A stretch of 34,259 nt of DNA from an uncultured Eubacteriales bacterium (GTDB lineage: Bacteria > Bacillota > Clostridia > Oscillospirales > Oscillospiraceae), in assembly GCA_900553135.1 (NCBI GenBank), contig USCO01000009.1, positions 1 to 34,259 of the forward strand, in the 5' to 3' direction. The position numbers and the translations under genes were made by a program. Below, one piece after another: positions 23,486 to 29,357 of the stretch (position 1 is the stretch's first letter; each line of letters opens with the position of its first letter). Below the pieces are notes generated by a model that made no database searches, was not told the origin of the DNA, and was given only the letters and a program-made list of their open reading frames with translations.

Positions 23486-24178
23486 TCATCCGGGCCGCCA
23501 TCCGTCCATGGCCTGTTCCAGCTTTCCCAGGGCTCTTTTTTCGATGCGGGAGACATAGCTTCTGCTGATTCCGCACCGGGCGGCCACCTCCCGCTGGGTG
23601 CAGGGCGTCTGGCCTCCCAACCCGTAACGCAGGGTGATAATGGTCCGCTCCCGGGGGTTCAGGCAGGTCTGCACGCACCGCCGCACCTTCTGGCAGGCCT
23701 CCCGGGCATCCAGGTTTTCCAGCATGTCGTCATCCACGGCGATCACATCCATGAGGGACAGGGAGCCGTCACCCCCCGTCTCCACCGAGTCGGACAAGGA
23801 GACCTCCCCCTGCAGCCGCTTCTGGGCTCGGAAGTGCATGAGGATCTCATTTTCAATGCACCGGGAGGCATAGGTGGCCAAGCGCACATTCTTATCTGGT
23901 TTAAAGGTAGAGATGCCCTTGATGAGACCGATGGTGCCGATGGAAATGAGATCGTCCTGGTCTCCCGTCTGGGCATAATACTTTTTTGCGATATGGGCCA
24001 CCAGGCGCAGGTTGTGCTCCACCAGGAGATTGCGGGCCTCCAGGTCCCCCTGGGCACACCGCTCCAGGTACTCCTGCTCTTCCGCCGCCTTCAGAGGCCG
24101 GGGAAAGGACCCGCCGCCGGACAGGCGCAGGGAAAAAAACAGGCCGTTGAGTACAAGATAGATCACCGGGGATAACAT
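23486..24178 (-). CDS. sigK: Sporulation sigma factor SigK (pro-sigma-K)
   Basis: A 230-residue mother-cell sigma factor for late sporulation. The hydrophobic pro-sequence is at residues 1-20 (MLSPVIYLVLNGLFFSLRLS) followed by FPRPLKAAEEQEYL, matching Bacillus FPQPLSSSEEKKYL. Region 2 has ARNLLVEHNLRLVAHIAKKY, DLISIGTIGLIKGI and LATYASRCIENEILMHFRAQ; region 4 has LNPRERTIITLRYGL and CGISRSYVSRIEKRAL. The gene is whole, with no skin-type insertion between the two halves. ATG at 24178 follows AGGAGG nine bases upstream. The CATA/AATACAGT pair just upstream is a possible sigma-E promoter, weakly supported. No clear terminator follows. Confidence 0.95.
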   Translation of the reverse strand: MLSPVIYLVLNGLFFSLRLSGGGSFPRPLKAAEEQEYLERCAQGDLEARNLLVEHNLRLVAHIAKKYYAQTGDQDDLISIGTIGLIKGISTFKPDKNVRLATYASRCIENEILMHFRAQKRLQGEVSLSDSVETGGDGSLSLMDVIAVDDDMLENLDAREACQKVRRCVQTCLNPRERTIITLRYGLGGQTPCTQREVAARCGISRSYVSRIEKRALGKLEQAMDGWRPG

Positions 24179-24241
24179 GGGCAGACACCTCCTGCCCCAC
24201 TGTATTCCCGTCCGGCTCGTCCCTATGCCCCAAAAAGCGCC

Positions 24242-24282
24242 AAAAGAGCCGCCCGAAGGGAATACTCCCATTCAGGCGGCTC
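24242..24282 (-). terminator. Intrinsic terminator of the bilQRS-like operon
   Basis: Arms 24246-24257 and 24271-24282 (GAGCCGCC-type, one G-T pair) with TTTT on the minus strand, ten bases after the flavodoxin stop codon. Confidence 0.85.
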
Positions 24283-24290
24283 TGTTTGAT

Positions 24291-24770
24291 TTAAATGACG
24301 GCCTTTTTCAGCTCCAGCAGGTCCTGCTGGTCGGGGTGGCTGAGGGCCCGGTCAAAGTTTTCCAACATGGCGGTGCGGCGGGGGCTGTCCTCCATGGCCT
24401 CATAGCGGTCCCGGACCACCTGGGGCATCTTGCCCTGGCACATGTAGGTCCCGATCACCTGGACGCCGGGGGCCAGGTTCTCCTTCACCCGGCCCAGGAT
24501 CTGGTCAAAGTAGGCGGGCGCGCCTCCAAATCCGGCGGTGCCGAAGAGGAACACCTTCTGCTCGGTCAGGCTCTGCAAAAAGTGGGCAGTGGACTCGTCG
24601 CAGGTCCCCTTGTCGGTCCAGAAGCCCACGTAGATGGTGTCGGCGCTGAGGGCCTCGGCGTGGGGCTCACCAAAATAGCTGCACCCCTCCTGGGGCAGGG
24701 CCTCCCGCAGGGCCTGGGCTAAAAGGGCGGTGTTGCCGGTACGGCTGCTGTAAACGATGGCGTAGCTCAT
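24291..24770 (-). CDS. bilS: Flavodoxin family protein, BilS-like
   Basis: A 159-residue flavodoxin-fold protein. The FMN phosphate loop is YSSRTGNTALLAQAL at residues 7-21, and YVGFWTDKGTCD and LFGTAGFGG mark the other FMN loops. The ATG overlaps the reductase stop as ATGA, so the two are made together. In the described bilirubin-reductase operon, BilS is a flavodoxin that aids BilR, probably by electron or flavin supply; order and partners here match. The name rests on synteny and motif memory, not on a search. Confidence 0.8.
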   Translation of the reverse strand: MSYAIVYSSRTGNTALLAQALREALPQEGCSYFGEPHAEALSADTIYVGFWTDKGTCDESTAHFLQSLTEQKVFLFGTAGFGGAPAYFDQILGRVKENLAPGVQVIGTYMCQGKMPQVVRDRYEAMEDSPRRTAMLENFDRALSHPDQQDLLELKKAVI

Positions 24771-25879
24771 TTCGTTTCCTTCCTTTCATAAATACAGTGG
24801 ACACCCTGGTGGGCCATCATGCCCCCCAGGCATTTTTTATTGCAGCGGACACAGCGGTGGAGCTCCCCCACCCGGCCGGAGGCCACCTTGTTGAGCCACT
24901 CCGGGTCGGCAATGAGCTGGCGGCTCATGGCGGCGCAGTCCATGCGGCCGCTTTTCAGCTGCTCCTCCACAAAATCGGGGTCGGTAAGCCCGCCCACGCC
25001 GCAGATGGGCAGCTTGGTGAGCTTTCGCACCTGGTCGCAGAATTTCAAAAAACAGCCCTCCGCCCCAAATTCCGGGTGGTTTTTCGGGGGGATGGTGTCG
25101 GAGAGATCCCCGTGGTTGGCCAGGGTCACATGGAAGCTGGTCACCCCCGCCTGTTCCAGCAGGGGAACAAAGATGGGCAGTTCCTCCTCCAGCACCCCGG
25201 CGTTGCCGTAGTGGGGGTTCTCCTGGCGCACCGCCAGCTTATAGTCGATGGGAAGCTGGGGCAGGCGGCGGCGGATGGCGGACACCGCCTCCACGGCAAA
25301 GCGGGCCCGGTTCTCGGGGCTGCCGCCATACTGGTCGGCGCGGTGGTTATAGACAGAAGAGCTGAAGCTGCCGCACATTCGGTCCCCGTGGACCTGGACC
25401 ATGTCAAAGCCCGCCTGGACGGCCAGCTGGGCCGCCTCCCCGAAGGCGTCGGTGATCTCCTTCACCTTTTTCTCCGGCAGGCCGGTGATGTAGGGCCCCA
25501 CCTGCTGGTTGAGCAGGGGCCGCAGCTCCGCCTTGGAGATGCGCCCTGTGAGCACGCCGGGGATAAATTTCACCATGCTCTTCAAATCGGAGTCGGACTG
25601 GTGCAGCTGGGCGCACAGCTTGCAGCCGTAGGGGTGGACGGCGTCGGCCAGGCTCTTGTAAAAAGCAAACCCCTTCTTGGTATACAGGGAGGGCCCAAAG
25701 CCGTGGGGCAGCACGGGCACGTCGCCCACGATGATCATGGCGCAGCCCCCGGCTGCAATGGTTCTCAGGCGCTCCACCATCTCCTCCTGGGGCAGGCCCA
25801 GGGTGGTAGGAGCGAAGATGATCCGGTTTTTTAGGGAAAGCCCGCCGTAATTCAGGGGGCTGTTTATGGTTTCGTACAT
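24767..25879 (-). CDS. bilR: Bilirubin reductase-like flavin oxidoreductase (short form)
   Basis: A 370-residue TIM-barrel flavoprotein of the Old Yellow Enzyme/2,4-dienoyl-CoA reductase group. In family reductases the active-site block reads HxAHGY; here it is VHGDRMCGSFSSSVYNHRAD, with Asp166 and Arg167 where the catalytic Tyr segment should be, the residue pair I recall as diagnostic for BilR, which reduces bilirubin to urobilinogen. The C-terminus keeps the 4Fe-4S motif Cys343-x2-Cys346-x3-Cys350-x11-Cys362, but the FAD/NAD(P)H domain of the about 640-residue long forms is absent, fitting the short form that works with a separate flavodoxin. Its start overlaps the MarR gene by 16 bases. 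Substrate is inferred from motif and operon. Confidence 0.8.
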   Translation of the reverse strand: MYETINSPLNYGGLSLKNRIIFAPTTLGLPQEEMVERLRTIAAGGCAMIIVGDVPVLPHGFGPSLYTKKGFAFYKSLADAVHPYGCKLCAQLHQSDSDLKSMVKFIPGVLTGRISKAELRPLLNQQVGPYITGLPEKKVKEITDAFGEAAQLAVQAGFDMVQVHGDRMCGSFSSSVYNHRADQYGGSPENRARFAVEAVSAIRRRLPQLPIDYKLAVRQENPHYGNAGVLEEELPIFVPLLEQAGVTSFHVTLANHGDLSDTIPPKNHPEFGAEGCFLKFCDQVRKLTKLPICGVGGLTDPDFVEEQLKSGRMDCAAMSRQLIADPEWLNKVASGRVGELHRCVRCNKKCLGGMMAHQGVHCIYERKETK

Positions 25880-26286
25880 GGGGAATCCGCTTCTTTCTTG
25901 GTTTTTGCCAAGAGGGCAAAGAGCTGCTCCCGCTCCTGGTCATCCAGGGCGGCCAGGGCCTGCCGGTCCCAGTCAAAGAACACCTGGTGACTCACCTGAA
26001 AGGCCTCCTGCCCCTTGGGGCTCAGGTCCAGGTGGTAGGCCCGGCCCGACTTCTCCCGGGTGAGGAACCCCTCCTCCACCAGCTTGGTGATGCAGCGCTG
26101 GGAGTATCCCCAGTCCAGCCCCAGGGCGGCGGTGAGCTCCGCCTGGGTGCACCCCGGGTGCTTGCCCACATAGATCACCGGAAACAAAGAGCCAAAATTC
26201 AGCCCCAGGGTCTGGAGCCGCTGGGTGGTGTAGGCGGTAAAGCTGCGGTGGAAAGCGGTAGCGTAATAGGCCAGGGTTTGAAACAT
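25864..26286 (-). CDS. bilQ: MarR family transcriptional regulator, BilQ-like
   Basis: A 140-residue winged-helix regulator: an N-terminal dimer helix (FQTLAYYATAFHRSFTAYTT), recognition region PGCTQAELTAALGLDWGYSQRCITKLVEEGFL, and wing TREKSGRAYHLDLSPKG. MarR proteins are usually repressors released by small ligands. It is the first gene of the reductase/flavodoxin operon, and its promoter is overlaid by two copies of one palindrome, so autoregulation is likely; the inducer may be bilirubin or a derivative (inference). ATG at 26286 has AGGAG 11 bases upstream; a TTG six bases earlier has AGGAG at five bases and is an equally possible start. Confidence 0.82.
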   Translation of the reverse strand: MFQTLAYYATAFHRSFTAYTTQRLQTLGLNFGSLFPVIYVGKHPGCTQAELTAALGLDWGYSQRCITKLVEEGFLTREKSGRAYHLDLSPKGQEAFQVSHQVFFDWDRQALAALDDQEREQLFALLAKTKKEADSPCTKP

Positions 26287-26305
26287 GGACAAATCAGCTC
26301 CTTAT

Positions 26306-26348
26306 CTTGACTTAGTCAAGTATAGCTCGGTAACTTGACAAAGTCAAG
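26306..26348. promoter_or_regulatory. MarR operator pair overlapping the bilQRS-like promoter
   Basis: Two inverted repeats of the form CTTGAC-NNA-GTCAAG: 26306-26320 (spacer TTA) and 26334-26348 (spacer AAA), centres 28 bases apart. On the minus strand they overlay a promoter TTGACT (26342-26347), 17 bases, TATACT (26319-26324): one copy covers the -35, the other the -10 edge and start. Binding would block polymerase. Confidence 0.8.
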
Positions 26349-26361
26349 TATTAGTTTAAAA

Positions 26362-26392
26362 TTTTTGGGGCCGCATGGCGCAGCCCCAAAAA
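26362..26392 (-). terminator. Terminator after uridine phosphorylase
   Basis: Arms TTTTTGGGGC / GCCCCAAAAA (26362-26371, 26383-26392) with an 11-base loop. The right-hand end on the minus strand reads AAAAATTTTAAA, a modest T tract, directly after the stop codon. Confidence 0.65.
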
Positions 26393-27166
26393 TCAGTCTT
26401 TTTGATCCTGTGCAATGAGCAGCTTCAGGGCCTCCACCCCCACCTGGATGGCGGCGGAGGTGTCGTGGGACTCCTTCTGGTCCAGCCCGGCCTTCTCCCG
26501 CTCCTGATTCCAGATGACATGGAACACCGAGCCGCACCGCACGCCCCGGGCGGCGGCCACGGCAAACAGGGCGGCCGACTCCATCTCACTGGCCAGCACC
26601 CCAAGGCGCTTCCAGGCCTCCCACTTCTGCTCCAGTTCATAACTCACCGGCATGCGGGCGGGCGAGTGCTGCCCATAAAAGGAGTCCTTGCACTGGACCA
26701 CGCCCGCGTGCCAGGGTTTTCCCAGATTCTGAGCCGCCTGGACCAGGGCCTGGGTGACGGCAAAGTCAGGGACGGCGGGCCACTCGATGGGTGCGTACTC
26801 CCGGCTGGTACCCTCCATGCGCACCGCGCCGGTGGCCACCACCACATCGTCGCTCTGCACCTCCAGCTTGATGCCCCCGCAGGTGCCCACCCGCACAAAG
26901 GTGTGGCAGCCCAGGTTGCACAGCTCCTCCATGGCGATGGCGGCGGAGGGCCCGCCGATGCCGGTGGACACCACGCTCACCTTCTCCCCCAGGAGGGTGC
27001 CGGTATAGGTGGTGTACTCCCGGTTGGTCTGGATGTGGACGGGGTCGTCAAAGTACCGGGCGATGGACTCACACCGCCCCGGGTCGCCGGGGAGGATGCA
27101 GTATTTCCCCACCTGGCCGGGAGCGCACTGGATGTGAAATTGAAGCGCACGGCTGGTCTCATCCAT
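26393..27166 (-). CDS. udp: Uridine phosphorylase-like nucleoside phosphorylase
   Basis: A 257-residue PNP/UDP-family enzyme that splits a nucleoside with phosphate to base and ribose-1-phosphate. Family marks: YCILPGDPGRCESIARYF (phosphate loop), VSVVSTGIGGPSAAIAMEEL, FVRVGTCGG, VCAT-like VVVATGAVRMEGTSREY, and the ribose-contacting ASEMESAALFAVAAARG. These favour uridine phosphorylase over purine enzymes, but the exact substrate is not certain. ATG follows AAGGAGG. It has its own promoter 36-64 bases upstream, inside the AT-rich flank of the XRE gene. No pyrimidine genes adjoin it. Confidence 0.9.
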   Translation of the reverse strand: MDETSRALQFHIQCAPGQVGKYCILPGDPGRCESIARYFDDPVHIQTNREYTTYTGTLLGEKVSVVSTGIGGPSAAIAMEELCNLGCHTFVRVGTCGGIKLEVQSDDVVVATGAVRMEGTSREYAPIEWPAVPDFAVTQALVQAAQNLGKPWHAGVVQCKDSFYGQHSPARMPVSYELEQKWEAWKRLGVLASEMESAALFAVAAARGVRCGSVFHVIWNQEREKAGLDQKESHDTSAAIQVGVEALKLLIAQDQKD

Positions 27167-27201
27167 AACGAAAGGCCCTCCTTTTGTAATCTGTTTCTTT
27201 T

Positions 27202-27230
27202 ATAATACCATTTGTTTTCAAAAAAGGCAA
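27202..27230 (-). promoter_or_regulatory. Sigma-A promoter for uridine phosphorylase
   Basis: Minus strand TTGCCT (27225-27230), 17-base spacer, TATTAT (27202-27207), immediately after the XRE gene stop codon. Confidence 0.6.
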
Positions 27231-27232
27231 GA

Positions 27233-27559
27233 TTACAGCGTTTCACCCGCTACCCAGGTGATGAAGTGGTCGGTTAGATCTAATTGCTTTGCTGATAAAT
27301 TTTGTAAACGAGCCGCGACCTGCTTCCACTTCTCCCCCTGGTATGTCATAGTTCCTACCAGAAATGTATCCGGAGTGGTGTCAAGCGCTATCGCCAACCG
27401 CATAATCACTTCAATGGAAGGTATTGATATAGCTCGTTCAATATTAGACATATAGGGATCGCTAATCCCGACCATTTCGCTCACCTGTGACTGTTTAAGT
27501 CCCAATTCTCTTCTCCTATGGGCTATACGCTTGCCAATCTCCTTATAATCTAATTCCAC
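27233..27559 (-). CDS. XRE family helix-turn-helix regulator
   Basis: A 108-residue regulator. The N-terminal 65 residues are a classic Cro/C1 domain: IGKRIAHRRRELGLKQSQVSEM, VGISDPYMSNIERAISIPS, IEVIMRLAIALDTTPDTFL. The C-terminal about 40 residues (MTYQGEKWKQVAARLQNLSAKQ) recall the tail of small XRE regulators that act as immunity-type or autoregulators. The GTG at 27559 follows AAGGGGTGATT at a rather long distance. Base composition is AT-rich with AT-rich codons, unlike the GC-rich neighbours, and it is divergent from a membrane protein gene. Repeats of TTATTTTAT between them are candidate binding sites. Confidence 0.88.
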   Translation of the reverse strand: MELDYKEIGKRIAHRRRELGLKQSQVSEMVGISDPYMSNIERAISIPSIEVIMRLAIALDTTPDTFLVGTMTYQGEKWKQVAARLQNLSAKQLDLTDHFITWVAGETL

Positions 27560-27604
27560 GGCGCAATCACCCCTTGCACCTAATCATACACATTTCCTTT
27601 CTCG

Positions 27605-27679
27605 ATAAAATAATCTAATAGTTATTTTATTATCTTGACATATATATAGTTTATACTTATAATTATTTTATTAACTTGA
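27605..27679. promoter_or_regulatory. Operator-like repeats between XRE regulator and membrane protein gene
   Basis: TTATTTTAT occurs three times: 27622-27630 and 27663-27671 in direct order and 27605-27613 inverted. The direct copies extend to a 17-base repeat TTATTTTATTATCTTGA / TTATTTTATTAACTTGA with one mismatch, 41 bases apart (about four helical turns). They bracket the membrane-gene promoter, so repression by the XRE protein is plausible. Confidence 0.5.
27635..27663 (+). promoter_or_regulatory. Perfect-consensus sigma-A promoter for the membrane protein gene
   Basis: TTGACA (27635-27640), 17-base spacer, TATAAT (27658-27663), an exact match. It overlaps both direct repeats of the operator-like motif. 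Confidence 0.85.
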
Positions 27680-27693
27680 AGGAAGTGCTTAAA

Positions 27694-28317
27694 TTGGCAG
27701 GATATGTTTTTATTTTATTCTTACTTTTATTTCTCTTGTGGGCAATCGTTCTAGATCGAAAGGACGCTCACGATTCAGGAAAAGAATCACTTACGTCCGT
27801 TTTTCTTCAAGAATTTTCTCAATGGAAAACAAATGTTCACACTACACAGTCAAAGTCCTCAGCAACATCTCCAATGGGTTTACTTGGAACTTTAGGTGCA
27901 ATTTTTGTTTTAATTGGTATTTTTCTTCCTTTTATTCATTTTAGCTATTTCCAGATGTCCTATTGGGATTACCTATCAAGTACACCCAACTTTTTATTCT
28001 TTTTTATGCTAACTCTCCTAATCTCCATGGCACTTTTTCTGCTATCCAAGCACATCTTTGCACTCATCTCTTCTCTCATTTTAGGACTGCTATTCTGGTA
28101 CAATCTTTGTATATCTCTTGAATCTTCTTTAGAAAGTACATCTTGGCTTCTTGATGCATTTGATCTCTCGATATTTGACTTTCTGAGCACAGGTGCTTGG
28201 GTAATGGCTATAGGGTATATTCTCATGCTTCTTTCGCCTTTTTTAAATTCCCTTAATTCTAAACTATGTATAGCACTCAATTTAATGCCGTCAAACATAC
28301 CGCCTGCAGATGATTAA
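27694..28317 (+). CDS. Membrane protein of unknown function in the AT-rich island
   Basis: I do not recognise this 207-residue protein. From the TTG start it has an N-terminal helix (GYVFILFLLLFLLWAIVL), a polar stretch of about 45 residues (DRKDAHDSGKESL onward, Ser/Thr/Gln-rich), and then four or five hydrophobic segments (GLLGTLGAIFVLIGIFLPF, FLFFFMLTLLISMALFLL, ALISSLILGLLFW, AWVMAIGYILMLLSPF). The TTG at 27694 is chosen because GAAGGAAG lies eight bases upstream; a TTG 18 bases earlier lacks such a site. AT-rich codons and a perfect promoter mark it as foreign to this genome. It precedes a lipoprotein gene by 87 bases. A superinfection, stress or immunity role is possible but unsupported. 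Confidence 0.7.
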   Translation: MAGYVFILFLLLFLLWAIVLDRKDAHDSGKESLTSVFLQEFSQWKTNVHTTQSKSSATSPMGLLGTLGAIFVLIGIFLPFIHFSYFQMSYWDYLSSTPNFLFFFMLTLLISMALFLLSKHIFALISSLILGLLFWYNLCISLESSLESTSWLLDAFDLSIFDFLSTGAWVMAIGYILMLLSPFLNSLNSKLCIALNLMPSNIPPADD

Positions 28318-28404
28318 CATACTACTTGTTTGCCTAAATTTCGTCTCAACTTCAAGTGATAGCCTTAATTGTTACACAAGTACCCTTAAATTAGGGGGAA
28401 TTAC

Positions 28405-28890
28405 ATGAAAACAGCTTCTTTGTTTTGTAACAAGTTTTGCAATATAGTCTTCTTCATTGTTGTAATAGTAAGCTTGCTCTCCAGCTGTTCGGAAAAATCA
28501 ACCCCGGAGCGCACGATACAGCAATTTCAAGCCGCTTTAAATGTTTCTGATTATGAAGGAGTTCTAGACTGTTTTGAACCTAAGGTGAAAAATGGAATTA
28601 TGGGAATGGCTACAATTGCAGGAAACTTTTTGGGACTTGATGGTACCGCTCTTCTTGACATGCTCCCTTTCGTTCTTGACATTGCCGCTGCTAACAATGA
28701 ATATCTTTCAGAAGACGTAGAAGAATTGGAGAATGTACTTGAATCCATTGACATTACCGTCAACAGCGTCCAATATAACGACCAGCAAACCAAAGCTTCT
28801 GTATCCGTAACTATCAATATCTTTGATTATTCTCAAGATGACACCATAAATATGGTAAAAGTAAAAGATATTTGGTACATTAGCAGTTAA
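28405..28890 (+). CDS. Lipoprotein of unknown function in the AT-rich island
   Basis: A 161-residue secreted lipoprotein: basic start, hydrophobic segment (NIVFFIVVIVSLLSSC), lipobox Cys28, then about 130 residues. The beginning of the mature part (TPERTIQQFQAALNVSDYEGVLDCF) has the look of a small NTF2/DUF4878-like lipoprotein domain, where a helix of this form begins the fold; the end (VTVNSVQYNDQQTKASVSVTI-like strands, then VKVKDIWYISS) is also typical of that fold. The ATG follows AGGGGGAA. AT-rich codons link it with the preceding membrane protein gene. Ligand and role are unknown; no terminator is obvious before the thrS promoter. Confidence 0.75.
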   Translation: MKTASLFCNKFCNIVFFIVVIVSLLSSCSEKSTPERTIQQFQAALNVSDYEGVLDCFEPKVKNGIMGMATIAGNFLGLDGTALLDMLPFVLDIAAANNEYLSEDVEELENVLESIDITVNSVQYNDQQTKASVSVTINIFDYSQDDTINMVKVKDIWYISS

Positions 28891-28916
28891 TTCTCCTTCC
28901 CTCTTCAGTCCTCCTC

Positions 28917-28945
28917 TTGACAATCCCCCACAGGGGTGATATAGT
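28917..28945 (+). promoter_or_regulatory. Sigma-A promoter of the thrS leader
   Basis: TTGACA (28917-28922), 17-base spacer, TATAGT (28940-28945). Predicted start near 28952, giving a leader of about 400 bases. Confidence 0.8.
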
Positions 28946-28951
28946 GTCTGC

Positions 28952-29313
28952 GTAAAAATGGCGCTGACGGAGACCAAGCCGCTTTCGCCCCGGACAGAGA
29001 GGAACACACATGCTGAAAGTGTTCTGCGCGGGCCTGCGGCCGCAACCACTCCTGAGCCGCCCGGGAAATAACCGGGCCGGGTCCTCCCGTTATCGAGGTC
29101 ACGAGCGGCACGTTGTCACGTTTCGCCTGCTCGCGACGCGCGGCTTCCCTCCGACTCGGGCTGGTGTCCGGGCTTTACAGCCCTCCCCTCGCCCTCGCTT
29201 CGGTCCATCCGCGCTGCTCGCGACGGCTCAAACGCTTCGTGCAAGCAGGGTGGAACCGTGGGTCGTATGTTTACGCCTCATCCCTGACACAACGCAGGGG
29301 TGAGGCGTTTTTT
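28952..29313 (+). ncRNA. T-box leader of thrS with an enlarged hairpin
   Basis: A tRNA-sensing riboswitch. Stem I elements appear as GACGGAGACC near 28968, AGAGAGGAACAC with GCTGAAAGTGTTC near the apex, and a possible Thr specifier ACC at 29045-29047 (tentative). A CCCGGG/CCGGG stem follows, then CGTTATC. The T-box core AGGGTGGAACCGTG is at 29247-29260, and the terminator stem ACGCCTCATCCCTG / CAGGGGTGAGGCGT (29273-29286, 29295-29308) ends in six T. Uncharged tRNA-Thr should favour the antiterminator. Between GCACG (29108-29112) and CGTGC (29238-29242), where a short hairpin is expected, lie about 125 GC-rich bases. This fills the 466-base gap between the lipoprotein and thrS. Confidence 0.85.
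29127..29225. repeat. GC-rich insert in the T-box leader with a 12-base direct repeat
   Basis: CTGCTCGCGACG occurs at 29127-29138 and 29214-29225. Between them are a GGGCT/AGCCC hairpin (around 29170-29185) and a T/C-rich segment. CGTTT at 29119-29123 and AAACG at 29230-29234 frame the whole. It looks like an inserted repeat unit, but I cannot assign it to a family. Confidence 0.5.
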
Positions 29314-29357
29314 ATGTCCTCCGCCCCCGAACACAACATTGTAAGGAGGAACACATC

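Noticed and set aside
23486..24178. Skin-type element excision site within sigK
   Set aside because: The gene is continuous from pro-sequence to region 4 with no repeat or recombinase nearby.
29010..29303. Short frames inside the T-box leader that could be leader peptides
   Set aside because: The region is explained by conserved T-box elements; the frames have no ribosome site and mixed composition.
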